Part shown: one piece after another, positions 6,643 to 14,669 of the stretch
Position numbering within the stretch: position 1 is the first letter of the stretch
Layout: the number at the start of each line of letters is the position of its first letter
Assembly (NCBI GenBank): GCA_002425885.1
Contig: DINC01000060.1
Span: 2,040-19,627, forward strand
Direction: 5' to 3'
Length of the DNA stretch: 17,588 nt
DNA from: Spirochaetia bacterium UBA5550
GTDB taxonomy: Bacteria > Spirochaetota > UBA4802 > UBA5550
The notes under the pieces: generated by a model
Told to the model about the DNA's origin: nothing
What the model saw: the letters and a program-made list of their open reading frames with translations, nothing else
The model's database searches: none
Translations under genes and position numbers: made by a program

Positions 6643-8605
6643 AAAAAGAACCGTCTTCCGTTTTGCTGAAATAGCATTAAACACACCGGTTAACAGAACC
6701 TTCACCTACCGGATTCCGCGCGAGATGCAGGTTGAACCCGGTGTGCGTGTTATTGCAGATTTCAACAGAAGAAAGATGACCGGATATGTTCTTTCTCTTC
6801 ACAATGATGAGCCTTCCGGATTTGAAGTTAAAGATATTATTTCTGTAATAGATGCTTCACCTCTATTTGATGAACGACTGACTGACCTCGTACGTTATGT
6901 TTCTGAATCATATCTCTCTTCAATAGGTGAAGCGCTCAGTAAGGCTTTACCATCAGGTGAAAGTGTAAGGCTTAAAACCCGCTCTGTTAAACAAAGTGTT
7001 ATTGGCAATAATTCCGTTTCTCTTACAGATGAGCAGCAGAGGATTTATTCTGAAATAAAAAACAGTGAAGGGGGTATTCACCTTATATTCGGAATTACCG
7101 GAAGCGGGAAAACAGAGATTTATATAAATGCAGCTTTAGATACAATAAAAACCGGGCGTTCAGTTATATATCTTGTGCCTGAAATTACACTCTCTTCTCA
7201 GATATTTGACAGGCTTCAGAAGGTATTCGGGGAGGACCTCGTTCTTTATCACAGCGGCCTTACCCGGAATCAGCGGCTCGCAAACTGGAAAAAATTTCAG
7301 CGCGGGGAAGCGAAGATAGCTGTGGGGACCCGGTCGTCAGTTTTCCTCCAGTCTCCGGATCTGGGGCTTATAATTATTGATGAGGAACAGGATGCATCCT
7401 ACAAAGAACAGAGCTCTCCGCGATACAACGCGAAACGTATCGCCTATTACAGAGCTATTAAGGAAAAAGCGATACTGATTCTGGGTTCTGCAACGCCATC
7501 TATAGAAACAATGTATTCTGCTGAAAAAGGTGCGATAAAACTTCACAGACTGAATGAAAGGTATGGCGGCGCAAAGGTGCCTGAAATAGAAGTGGTGAAA
7601 GTGCGTGGACGCGGTGATGAGATTTCGCCGCGGCTTAAGCTTTTTACCAGCAGGGCTGTAAAAAACGGTAACCAGGCTGTTTATCTTCTTAACAGGCGGG
7701 GGTTCGCGCCCTTCGTGTTATGCGAAGATTGTGGCACTGCTGTTGAGTGCCCCCACTGCAGTATCGGGATGAATTACCACAGGAACAGGGGGCTGCTTTG
7801 CCATTACTGCGGATATATGGCGGATGTTCCGGAAACCTGCGGTAAATGCGGTTCCGCTGCCATAGTCAAATTAGGTTCAGGCACACAGAAAATTGAGGAT
7901 ATAATACAGGGTGAGTTTCCCGGCTACAGGATTTTCAGGCTCGACCAGGATACAGCGAGGATAAAGGATACAGCTTCTGAACTTATAGAAAAGATGGAGA
8001 AACGGGAGATAGATATACTTCTTGGTACTCAGATGGTGTCCAAAGGTTTTGATTTCCATGGAGTCACAGTTGCCGGGATAATTCTGGCTGATATAGGGCT
8101 TAACATGCCGGACTTCAGATCAACGGAGCGGATTTTTTCACTCCTGCTTCAGCTTGCCGGGAGGTCAGGCAGAGGTGAAGAGAACGGCAGGGTCATAATT
8201 CAGACTTTGAATGAAAACAATCCCATATATGATTACCTCAAAAGACAGGATTATGTCGGATTTTACAACTCCGAACTTAATATAAGGAGAATGCTGGATT
8301 ACCCTCCATTCTCAAGGCTTGCGCGAATTGTTTTCAGGGGTAAGGATGAAAGTGATGTATCTTCTGCGGCATCGGGCCTCAGCAGCAGTATTGATGATAT
8401 TATAATGACAGATAAGATGCAGGTGACCAAACTGGGCCCTGCCCAGGCTCCTTTTGCAAAAATCGGGGGAAATTACAGATTTCATTTGATTCTTAAAGGG
8501 CGCAGGCTTGAGGAACTTCAGCAGCTGATCAGAAAAGCAATGGAAATCTACAGGTCAAAATCTGTTTACGTGGAAATTGATATTGATCCTGTAGATATGC
8601 TGTGA
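6632..8605 (+). CDS. priA: Primosomal protein N', replication restart helicase PriA
   Basis: PriA is a superfamily 2 helicase that recognises stalled or repaired forks and reloads the replisome. The 657-aa protein has an N-terminal fork-binding domain (about 1-110), Walker A GITGSGKT (154-161), LVPEITL, VGTRSSVF, and motif II read as DEEQDASYKEQ (250-260). Motifs V/VI appear as GTQMVSKGFDF and LQLAGRSGRG. Between helicase lobes there are eight cysteines in four CxxC pairs (about 367-420: CEDC, CPHC, CHYC, CGKC), the PriA zinc module. It is shorter than the E. coli protein (732 aa), as in many other phyla. Motif II usually reads DEEH, so the Gln253 here is a variation. It is the last gene of the plus-strand block and no terminator hairpin follows. 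Confidence 0.96.
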   Translation: MADEKRTVFRFAEIALNTPVNRTFTYRIPREMQVEPGVRVIADFNRRKMTGYVLSLHNDEPSGFEVKDIISVIDASPLFDERLTDLVRYVSESYLSSIGEALSKALPSGESVRLKTRSVKQSVIGNNSVSLTDEQQRIYSEIKNSEGGIHLIFGITGSGKTEIYINAALDTIKTGRSVIYLVPEITLSSQIFDRLQKVFGEDLVLYHSGLTRNQRLANWKKFQRGEAKIAVGTRSSVFLQSPDLGLIIIDEEQDASYKEQSSPRYNAKRIAYYRAIKEKAILILGSATPSIETMYSAEKGAIKLHRLNERYGGAKVPEIEVVKVRGRGDEISPRLKLFTSRAVKNGNQAVYLLNRRGFAPFVLCEDCGTAVECPHCSIGMNYHRNRGLLCHYCGYMADVPETCGKCGSAAIVKLGSGTQKIEDIIQGEFPGYRIFRLDQDTARIKDTASELIEKMEKREIDILLGTQMVSKGFDFHGVTVAGIILADIGLNMPDFRSTERIFSLLLQLAGRSGRGEENGRVIIQTLNENNPIYDYLKRQDYVGFYNSELNIRRMLDYPPFSRLARIVFRGKDESDVSSAASGLSSSIDDIIMTDKMQVTKLGPAQAPFAKIGGNYRFHLILKGRRLEELQQLIRKAMEIYRSKSVYVEIDIDPVDML

Positions 8606-8611
8606 AATTTT

Positions 8612-9838
8612 TTATTTTTTCAGTTCATTGAGTATTATTTCATCAACAAATTCTTTCGGCGGTACTCCGACTATTTTCCTCCCGCCAATATATACAGTGG
8701 GTGTTGCTTCAATTTTTATTTTTTCAGCAAATTCAATATGAGCTTTTATCTCGTCAAGTGCGGTTTGACTTTTTATCGCTTCTTCAAATTTAAATTTCCC
8801 CTGTCCGCCAATCCCTGCCTCTTCCAGCGTAGTATTAAGATTTCTGTTAACATGGTCTTGCGTAAATCCATCTTTATACATGGGATAACCTGAGAAATGT
8901 ATATAGAAGTATTCATTAAAAAAGCCTGCTGACACAGCTGCGTAAACAGATTTTGAAGCCAGGCATGAACCGGGATATACGCTGTCGTCCATGTGACGGT
9001 TGCATGATGCGTCAAGAGGGTAGTGATAATAAATGATCTCCACCCTGTTCTTGTATTTTGCAAGAATGTATTTTTCAAGCTGGTAAAACTTGTAGCATGC
9101 TGAACAGAGGAAATCGGTGAAAGCGTAAATTTTTACTTTAGCCTCAGGGTTTCCCAGTTTCATCGCACTTTCCGGGAAGTTGATCTTTTCCGGTTCCTGG
9201 CTATAGAAGCCTTCAACAAGTCTGGTTATCTGATTTTTAGGAGCCTTATTTGTATTGGCTTTTGCCTTTAAAACATTTGAACCTGTAAAGACTGAAAATG
9301 CGAGGAAGAAGACAAATATAATAAATAAAGCAAGAACTGCCTTGCGGTCCGGAGTTTCCGGCCTGATGAAACTTTTAATAATCTCAATGAGTTTATTCCT
9401 GTCAGCAATTTTCTTTAAATAGAGGAACAGCAGCAGCAGTATCAGAACATTGATTATATACGTCCATAGACAGAGAGTGCATATCTCACCGATTTTGAGC
9501 ATCAGTAAGCCAAGAACTACATCCACAGCTGTTCCTGCCGCAACAATAGGGAATATCAATCCCATGAATATGTGATAATAGTACTCCTCTGCATAATCAG
9601 CGATAAGCATGAGAAACGTAATGAGCGTAAAATAGAAAATACCGCAGGCAGCAAGAGGAATCCCGAATATCGAAGCATAAGGCGACTGCCCCACTGCAAT
9701 ACACGGATTGCTGAATCCTCTGCCGCATGACAGAAAGCCCAATTCCATTTCCGGGTAATAGTGCTGGTATAGCAGTATACCGGACAGTATAGCTCCGGCG
9801 AATGAAAGCAGGAGCATCAGGTTGAAGTATTTTCTCAC
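8612..9838 (-). CDS. VKOR-DsbA fusion, membrane disulfide-forming oxidoreductase
   Basis: This 408-aa protein joins a membrane vitamin-K-epoxide-reductase-like domain to a DsbA/thioredoxin-fold domain, so one polypeptide can make disulfides outside the membrane and pass electrons to quinone. The VKOR part (1-145) has several membrane helices, the loop cysteines Cys38 and Cys46, and the active CTLC at 120-123. A further helix at about 167-188 precedes the DsbA-like domain (about 225-408). That domain has the active CSAC at 245-248, two extra cysteines at 279 and 292, and the cis-proline stretch EATPTVYIGG at 377-386. GTG 9838 was chosen because AGAGGGA lies about 8 nt upstream. It starts 1 nt after the DUF1285-like gene and is the last gene of its run; only 6 bp separate it from the oppositely oriented priA. 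Confidence 0.92.
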   Translation of the reverse strand: MRKYFNLMLLLSFAGAILSGILLYQHYYPEMELGFLSCGRGFSNPCIAVGQSPYASIFGIPLAACGIFYFTLITFLMLIADYAEEYYYHIFMGLIFPIVAAGTAVDVVLGLLMLKIGEICTLCLWTYIINVLILLLLFLYLKKIADRNKLIEIIKSFIRPETPDRKAVLALFIIFVFFLAFSVFTGSNVLKAKANTNKAPKNQITRLVEGFYSQEPEKINFPESAMKLGNPEAKVKIYAFTDFLCSACYKFYQLEKYILAKYKNRVEIIYYHYPLDASCNRHMDDSVYPGSCLASKSVYAAVSAGFFNEYFYIHFSGYPMYKDGFTQDHVNRNLNTTLEEAGIGGQGKFKFEEAIKSQTALDEIKAHIEFAEKIKIEATPTVYIGGRKIVGVPPKEFVDEIILNELKK

Positions 9839-9839
9839 T

Positions 9840-10349
9840 TTATTTTCCCTCTGTTGTAAGATCTATTCTCTGCCCGCAGAGACGAAGAGAATACTTTCCT
9901 CCCGGTTCTTCTTCAAGCCTCTCGAGTATATTGAAAGATGGTGACCGCATAAATCTTGCGGGCATTCTTCCGTGTTTTATCCGGCAGTAGAGAGCATTAT
10001 TACTCCCGCAGTATATTGTGTGTACTGCAAGTTCTTCGGTTTCACCATCAGATGTATTGATAAATATCCTCTCAAAACAGCCGAAGCCGTCATACCTTAC
10101 ACCTGTTACAAAATAGGGGGTGTCCTCCACCCTTATGGGGTAAGTATAATCCCCGTAGTGTATTACATACTGACCGTCAGATGTTATATCCACAGACTTG
10201 TTGAAGAATGCTATAATTCTTTCATTAAGAAATGGCTCTCCATTGTGAAACCATCTCCCCTCTTTATCCAGAAAGATGTCATCAATCTGCTGTCCTGACT
10301 CAATCAGCTCTTTAATATATTCAGGTATTCCCAGATGAGTCTTGTCCAT
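9840..10349 (-). CDS. DUF1285-like protein of unknown function
   Basis: This 169-aa soluble protein has no signal peptide or membrane segment. By eye it matches the DUF1285 family: a GRWFHNGEPF element near residues 31-40, an AFFNKSVDI stretch, and a VIHYGDYTYPIRVEDTPYFV core at about 62-81, where the family shows a conserved VEDAPF. The second half is less conserved and contains two Cys-containing strands (IYCGSNN, LYCRIKH). The function of DUF1285 is unknown to me. The start ATG 10349 has a good AGGAG 6 nt upstream. The gene lies 24 nt after the dGTPase-like gene and 1 nt before the VKOR-DsbA gene, so it is probably in their operon; that says little about its role. Confidence 0.75.
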   Translation of the reverse strand: MDKTHLGIPEYIKELIESGQQIDDIFLDKEGRWFHNGEPFLNERIIAFFNKSVDITSDGQYVIHYGDYTYPIRVEDTPYFVTGVRYDGFGCFERIFINTSDGETEELAVHTIYCGSNNALYCRIKHGRMPARFMRSPSFNILERLEEEPGGKYSLRLCGQRIDLTTEGK

Positions 10350-10373
10350 TTTTACTCCTGTTAAAATGTAATG

Positions 10374-11528
10374 CTATACCCTCATGAAGGGGTCAGTGAG
10401 TTTCCTGTGTTCTTCGATAGCGAACCGGTCTGTCATTCCCGCGATAAAATCAGTAACAGTGCGGATTACTCCATTCTGCTGAATCTCCTCTCTGTAGCGG
10501 TCAGGAAGAGTGTCGGGATGCTCTGTGTATATATGAAAAAGTTCGCTGATAACTTTCTGTGATTTAAGAGACATGCGGGTTACCCTGTAGTGCTGGTAGA
10601 GATTCTCTTTCAGGAATTTTTTCAGTTCATTATTAATTTCAGTTATTTGCGGAGAGAAGGAAACAGGTTTTAGCCTGCATGATTTCACATCGGAATATGA
10701 ATTGATGCCGAAGTTTCCAATATTTTCAAGTGTTGTATTGATCAGGTCAGTCACAAGAATATTAATAATTGTCCGTATAATTTCCCTTGCACAGCTTTTT
10801 TCAGATACAGGGAGCGGCCTTCCGTAAATCTCTGCTGCATGATTCCAGATTGTAAGCATGCTCACTTTACTGAAGTTAAGGATGCCGGAAGAGATTCCAT
10901 CATCAAGGTCGTGATTGTTGTACGCTATTTCGTCTGCGAGGTCAATGATCTGCGCTTCAAGGGAAGGCTGTTCTTCCGGATTGAATCCGTCAGTTTCCGG
11001 CCTGTCATATGGCCCGGAGTGTTTTATAATTCCCTCACGCGTTTCCCATGTGAGGTTGAGCCCTTCAAAATCACTGTATCTTTTTTCCAGTACCTCGACT
11101 ACCCGCAGGCTCTGTCTGTTGTGTTCAAAACCGCCATAATCTTTCAGCAGCCTGTTAAGCTCTCTCTCCCCGACGTGGCCGAAGGGTGTGTGCCCCAGGT
11201 CATGGGCAAGTGCGATGCTTTCAGAAAGATCCTCGTTTAAACGGAGAGCCCTTGAAACTGCACGGGCAATCTGTGCCACTTCCATGGTGTGGGTGAGCCG
11301 TGTTCTGTAGTGATCTCCCTCATGGTTTATGAAGACCTGTGTTTTATATTCGAGCCGCCTGAATGCTCTGGAATGAATAATTCTCTCGCGATCCCTCTGG
11401 TATTCAGTTCTGTAGCCGTGGCTTGCCTCGGCATGCTCCCTGCCGCGTGTTGCTGATGAACGCGCGGCATATGGAGCAAGATTCTGATCTTCGAGATCCT
11501 GAAGGTATTTACGATCTGCCGGTTTCAC
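10374..11528 (-). CDS. dgt: Deoxyguanosinetriphosphate triphosphohydrolase-like HD-domain protein
   Basis: This metal-dependent HD hydrolase belongs to the dGTPase family, which cleaves dNTPs to deoxynucleosides and triphosphate and affects dNTP pools. It has 384 aa, typical of the non-enterobacterial group. The N-terminus has LAPYAARSSATRGRE and the family stretch YQRDRERIIHSRAFRRLEYKTQVF. The metal site is built from His80 (RLTHTMEV), His109-Asp110 (AHDLGHTPFGH) and the Asp near 196-199 (IIDLADEIAYNNHDLDDG). The GTG start at 11528 overlaps the stop of the upstream TPR gene in a 4-nt GTGA, implying translational coupling. Which nucleotide it prefers cannot be read from sequence; family members of this length are often dNTPases with loose specificity. 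Confidence 0.93.
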   Translation of the reverse strand: MKPADRKYLQDLEDQNLAPYAARSSATRGREHAEASHGYRTEYQRDRERIIHSRAFRRLEYKTQVFINHEGDHYRTRLTHTMEVAQIARAVSRALRLNEDLSESIALAHDLGHTPFGHVGERELNRLLKDYGGFEHNRQSLRVVEVLEKRYSDFEGLNLTWETREGIIKHSGPYDRPETDGFNPEEQPSLEAQIIDLADEIAYNNHDLDDGISSGILNFSKVSMLTIWNHAAEIYGRPLPVSEKSCAREIIRTIINILVTDLINTTLENIGNFGINSYSDVKSCRLKPVSFSPQITEINNELKKFLKENLYQHYRVTRMSLKSQKVISELFHIYTEHPDTLPDRYREEIQQNGVIRTVTDFIAGMTDRFAIEEHRKLTDPFMRV

Positions 11529-13558
11529 TGCAGCCTGCTTATTTCTGATTCATACGCCTGAGTGGCGGTTTTTCTGTTAATTCTGATCTCTTCGTTCGCC
11601 GGATCCTCTTCAATAGCCTGAGAAAATGCCTGGATGGCTTTTTTGTACTGCCGGAGCTGGTAATAGTTTTTTCCTATATTGTTGTAAGCCTCAGCTGTCA
11701 TTCTGTTGTCACGGGATGCCTTGACCGACTGATAAAAAGCTTCGATTGCCTTTTCATGCATCTCTTTCCTTGAATAAATAATTCCAAGTGCAAGGAGTGC
11801 ATCAGCATCATCCTGTTTCAGAAGCAGGGATTTCTGGATCATCTTAAGTGAATTGTTGAGGCCTGCTTCGTCAGGTTTATCTGCCGAAGTTATAACTGCA
11901 AGGTTGATCATTGATTTTCTTGCGAGCTCAGTATTCCCGTCAGCTTCAATTACCTTGTTGTATGCTTTTGCCGCGTCAGCATAATTTTTATGTTTATGAT
12001 ATATAGTGCCAAGTTTAAAAAGAGCTTCCTGGTTCGACGGCCATTTGTAGATAATCTCCTGGTATTTCTTCTCCGCCAGATCAGCGTAGCCTGTCTCATA
12101 ATAATAATCTGCAAGAGCAAGGCGGATCTTCTGATTCTCCGGGTTAATTTGGGCCCCTTTTTTCCAGGAATTAACAGCCATGGCAGCCTGGTTTGAATGC
12201 TTATATGCTATACCGAGATTGTAGTATGTCAAATCATCATTATCTCTGATTGTGAGAGCGGATTCGTAAGCCTTGATCGCCTCATCATATCGCTGTGCAT
12301 CATCAAGGATGTTCCCCATGTTCAGATAAGCTATACGCGCGTTCTCAGTTGCAGGCTGTATCTGTGTTACTTTTTTATACGCATCGTAGGCTCTTTCGAG
12401 GTCACCCTTGGAATAATAAATTTCTCCGATTCGTGAAAGAATTTTTACATCCCGGCTGTTCGATTCCAGAACTTTACCGTATGATCGGAGACTCCGGTCA
12501 TATTCTTTCATTGAAAAGAACGATTCACCTATCTGCTCAAGCATGCCGATATCCCCCTGGCTCAGGCGTTCAGCCTCCTCCAGTTCCTTAAGAGCCTCGC
12601 TGTTTTTACCCTGCCGGAGATATGCCACACCGAGATTGTATCTGGCTGCCGCATCCTGCGGTCTCATCGCAGCAGCCTGTTTCAGGTATTTTTCTGCAAG
12701 ATCAAACATGTTGCTTTCAAGGAATTCAGCCCCAAGTCGGGAATATGCTCTGTAAGCTGTTTCACCAATACGGTCCTCTTCAGCTGCTTTCTTTAAAAAT
12801 TCGAGAGCCTGGAATCTCTCCCCTTTTTTGAAGAGAGCCAGAGCCGTGTTATAAAGAAGGGAAGGATTGTCGGGAGATATTCTTAATGCCTTCTGATAAT
12901 ATCGCAGGGCATCATCATAATGTGTAAGCTCGTAATTGATGTTGCCCATAAGAATAAGCGGGTTAATATCCTGTGGAGCAAGTTCGGCACTCCGTTCAGC
13001 GCTCTTCATGGCGTTATCGTACTGTTTAAGATTTCTGTACGTTCTTGCCATATTCATGTATATCTCGGGATTATTCCTGTCGTAACCTTCAGCTCTGCTG
13101 AAATATTTAAGTGCGGAAACATAATCCCCCTTTCTGTCAGCAATAAGGCCCAGGTAGGTGAGAGCAATAGCTTTATCTCTATCTGAAGCATTTGACTCTA
13201 TTACATCAGTAAATTCAGTAATGGCGTTTGCCATGTAGCCGCTCTTGTAGCTTTCTATAGCTTTTCTGAGCTGGGGATTGTCAGTCTGATCCATCGTGAT
13301 AGCGGGAGAACCCTGGATAAGCTCGCTGCCGCTTTTACCGAATGTGCTGTCTGAGGTAAAAGGCCCCGGTTTTTTAAAAACAAAGGTAACAAGAATTATG
13401 ACTGTAGTCAGAACAGCCACTGTAAGGGCGAGTATGCCGATTATATACTTATGCTTTGTGGGCAGCCCCTTCTCCCCGATAATTTCAATCCCGCTTATTC
13501 TGTTGCGGGCTATATCGTTTTCAATGTCCGGGAACCCCTTTTTCTTTTTACCTAACAT
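11525..13558 (-). CDS. Large membrane-anchored TPR-repeat protein
   Basis: This 677-aa protein has a short basic N-terminus (KKKK at 4-7), one membrane helix at about 39-61 (YIIGILALTVAVLTTVIILV) and then almost only tetratricopeptide repeats to the end. I count about 15 repeats of 34 residues from about 98 to 670; clear examples are YKSGYMANAITEF, YYQKALRISPDNP, YNLGVAYLRQGKNSEALKEL and YNNIGKNYYQLRQYKKAI. Such proteins are scaffolds for complexes. Most of the chain is probably extracytoplasmic, but basic residues flank both sides of the helix, so orientation is uncertain. It begins 8 nt after nusB; the nearest good Shine-Dalgarno (AAGGAG) is 14 nt from the ATG, rather far. It overlaps the dGTPase-like gene by 4 nt. 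No specific function is recognisable. Confidence 0.88.
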   Translation of the reverse strand: MLGKKKKGFPDIENDIARNRISGIEIIGEKGLPTKHKYIIGILALTVAVLTTVIILVTFVFKKPGPFTSDSTFGKSGSELIQGSPAITMDQTDNPQLRKAIESYKSGYMANAITEFTDVIESNASDRDKAIALTYLGLIADRKGDYVSALKYFSRAEGYDRNNPEIYMNMARTYRNLKQYDNAMKSAERSAELAPQDINPLILMGNINYELTHYDDALRYYQKALRISPDNPSLLYNTALALFKKGERFQALEFLKKAAEEDRIGETAYRAYSRLGAEFLESNMFDLAEKYLKQAAAMRPQDAAARYNLGVAYLRQGKNSEALKELEEAERLSQGDIGMLEQIGESFFSMKEYDRSLRSYGKVLESNSRDVKILSRIGEIYYSKGDLERAYDAYKKVTQIQPATENARIAYLNMGNILDDAQRYDEAIKAYESALTIRDNDDLTYYNLGIAYKHSNQAAMAVNSWKKGAQINPENQKIRLALADYYYETGYADLAEKKYQEIIYKWPSNQEALFKLGTIYHKHKNYADAAKAYNKVIEADGNTELARKSMINLAVITSADKPDEAGLNNSLKMIQKSLLLKQDDADALLALGIIYSRKEMHEKAIEAFYQSVKASRDNRMTAEAYNNIGKNYYQLRQYKKAIQAFSQAIEEDPANEEIRINRKTATQAYESEISRLQ

Positions 13559-13566
13559 ACCGGAGT

Positions 13567-13980
13567 TTACTTCTCCTTCAGTTCATTCTTTTTAACCGCG
13601 TCGAGTATACCGTTTATGAATTGTCCGGAGTTTTCACCCCCGAAAGTTTTACCCAGCTCAATGCTTTCATTGATTGTAACAACTGTTGGTATGTCTTCAA
13701 TAAACAGCATTTCAAAAATGGCAAGGCGTAATATAGATTTATCAATTACAGTAAGCCGTTCAGGCTTCCAGTTTTTTGAATAGGCGCTGATTAGTGAATC
13801 GATCCTGTCAATATTGCTGACAACCCCCCTGATTAGTGTAACGGCAAATTTTTTTATCTCGTCAGTGAGAGTTTCATCAAGCCAGTCAAAGCGGATTATT
13901 GTTTCAACATCCGACTTCCCTATTTCATGCATATACAGCCCCTGTAGAGCTGTTTCTCTTGCTTTTCTTCTATGTCCCAT
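13567..13980 (-). CDS. nusB: Transcription antitermination protein NusB
   Basis: NusB binds boxA RNA together with ribosomal protein S10 and supports antitermination in rRNA operons. The 137-aa protein is all-helical and of normal length. The N-terminal arginine-rich RNA-binding segment reads RRKARETALQGLYMHE. The C-terminal half has the conserved NWKPERLTVIDKSILRLAIFE, IPTVVTINESIELGKTFG and FINGILDAV. The ATG overlaps the ribH stop in a TGATG. The ribH-nusB pairing is one of the most widespread gene orders in bacteria and supports both calls. Confidence 0.96.
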   Translation of the reverse strand: MGHRRKARETALQGLYMHEIGKSDVETIIRFDWLDETLTDEIKKFAVTLIRGVVSNIDRIDSLISAYSKNWKPERLTVIDKSILRLAIFEMLFIEDIPTVVTINESIELGKTFGGENSGQFINGILDAVKKNELKEK

Positions 13981-14444
13981 CAGCCCAACTGTTTGAATAT
14001 ATTTGCCATTTCAATGGCGGACATTGCTGCATCAAATCCTTTGTTGCCGGATTTTGTTCCCGCCCGTTCAATTGCCTGCTCAATACTGTCAGTAGTTAGA
14101 ACACCAAAAATAACAGGAATTTCAGCGCTCATACCGACCTGGGCAACACCTTTTGTGACTTCTGAAGATACATATTCAAAATGGGGGGTTGCTCCTTTAA
14201 TTACTGCGCCGATGCAGATTAAAGCGTCAAATTTATTTGTCTTAACAAGTTTTTTAGCCATGGAAGGGATTTCAAATGCACCCGGAACCCATGCAACGGT
14301 GATGTTGTCTTCTTCGCCGTTATTTCTCTTTATGCAGTCAACAGCTCCTCCAAGGAGTTTGCTTGTAATAAACTCGTTAAACCTTGAAACAACAATTCCG
14401 AATTTAAGTCCGGAAGCATCAAGTTTCCCTTCAATTGTTTTCAT
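13980..14444 (-). CDS. ribH: 6,7-dimethyl-8-ribityllumazine synthase
   Basis: Lumazine synthase condenses 5-amino-6-ribitylamino-uracil with dihydroxybutanone phosphate, the penultimate step of riboflavin synthesis, usually in a large icosahedral shell. The 154-aa protein has all family marks: VSRFNEFI near 19-26, WVPGAFEIP (52-60), [14 protein letters not shown] with the proton-transfer His at about 88, and [23 protein letters not shown] near the end. ATG 14444 has an AGGA about 8 nt upstream. It is the first gene of the compact run that continues with nusB. No other rib genes are in the window. Confidence 0.97.
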   Translation of the reverse strand: MKTIEGKLDASGLKFGIVVSRFNEFITSKLLGGAVDCIKRNNGEEDNITVAWVPGAFEIPSMAKKLVKTNKFDALICIGAVIKGATPHFEYVSSEVTKGVAQVGMSAEIPVIFGVLTTDSIEQAIERAGTKSGNKGFDAAMSAIEMANIFKQLG

Positions 14445-14498
14445 TAAAATTATCCTTAAAAATATTAATTTATGGTATGTACGCAGTAAATCATTATG

Positions 14499-14527
14499 AA
14501 TTAATTGTTAAAAGCGGTTACAGTCAA
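14499..14527 (-). promoter_or_regulatory. Candidate promoter for the ribH operon
   Basis: On the minus strand TTGACT (14527-14522) and TTAATT (14504-14499) are 17 bp apart, about 55 bp before ribH. The -35 element is good and the -10 is weak. It lies in the 225-bp gap downstream of the crotonase terminator, where a promoter for ribH and following genes is expected. Confidence 0.35.
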
Positions 14528-14605
14528 GCCTTTTTTCAGAGGCGGTTTTCCGGCAAGGAAGGGGCTTTAGTATTTATAATTTCATTGAAAAATTAAATAC
14601 GAGAA

Positions 14606-14648
14606 TATAAAAAGAATGCCCCGTATTTATCAGACACAGGGCATTCTT
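14606..14648 (-). terminator. Intrinsic terminator of the crotonase gene
   Basis: Read on the minus strand, AAGAATGCCC (14648-14639) and GGGCATTCTT (14621-14612) form a perfect 10-bp stem with a 17-nt loop, followed directly by a T-rich tail (TTTTTATA from 14613 to 14606). It begins 22 bp after the crotonase stop. This separates crotonase transcription from the ribH operon downstream. Confidence 0.8.
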
Positions 14649-14669
14649 CAGGTTGGTATTTTTAAGGCT

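Noticed and set aside
13972..14499. A 175-codon plus-strand open frame antisense to ribH
   Set aside because: ribH on the other strand has every family motif; the antisense product is low-complexity-like and shows no recognisable domain.
14445..14611. Possible FMN riboswitch before ribH
   Set aside because: None of the conserved RFN element blocks is visible, and the leader after the candidate promoter is only about 50 nt.
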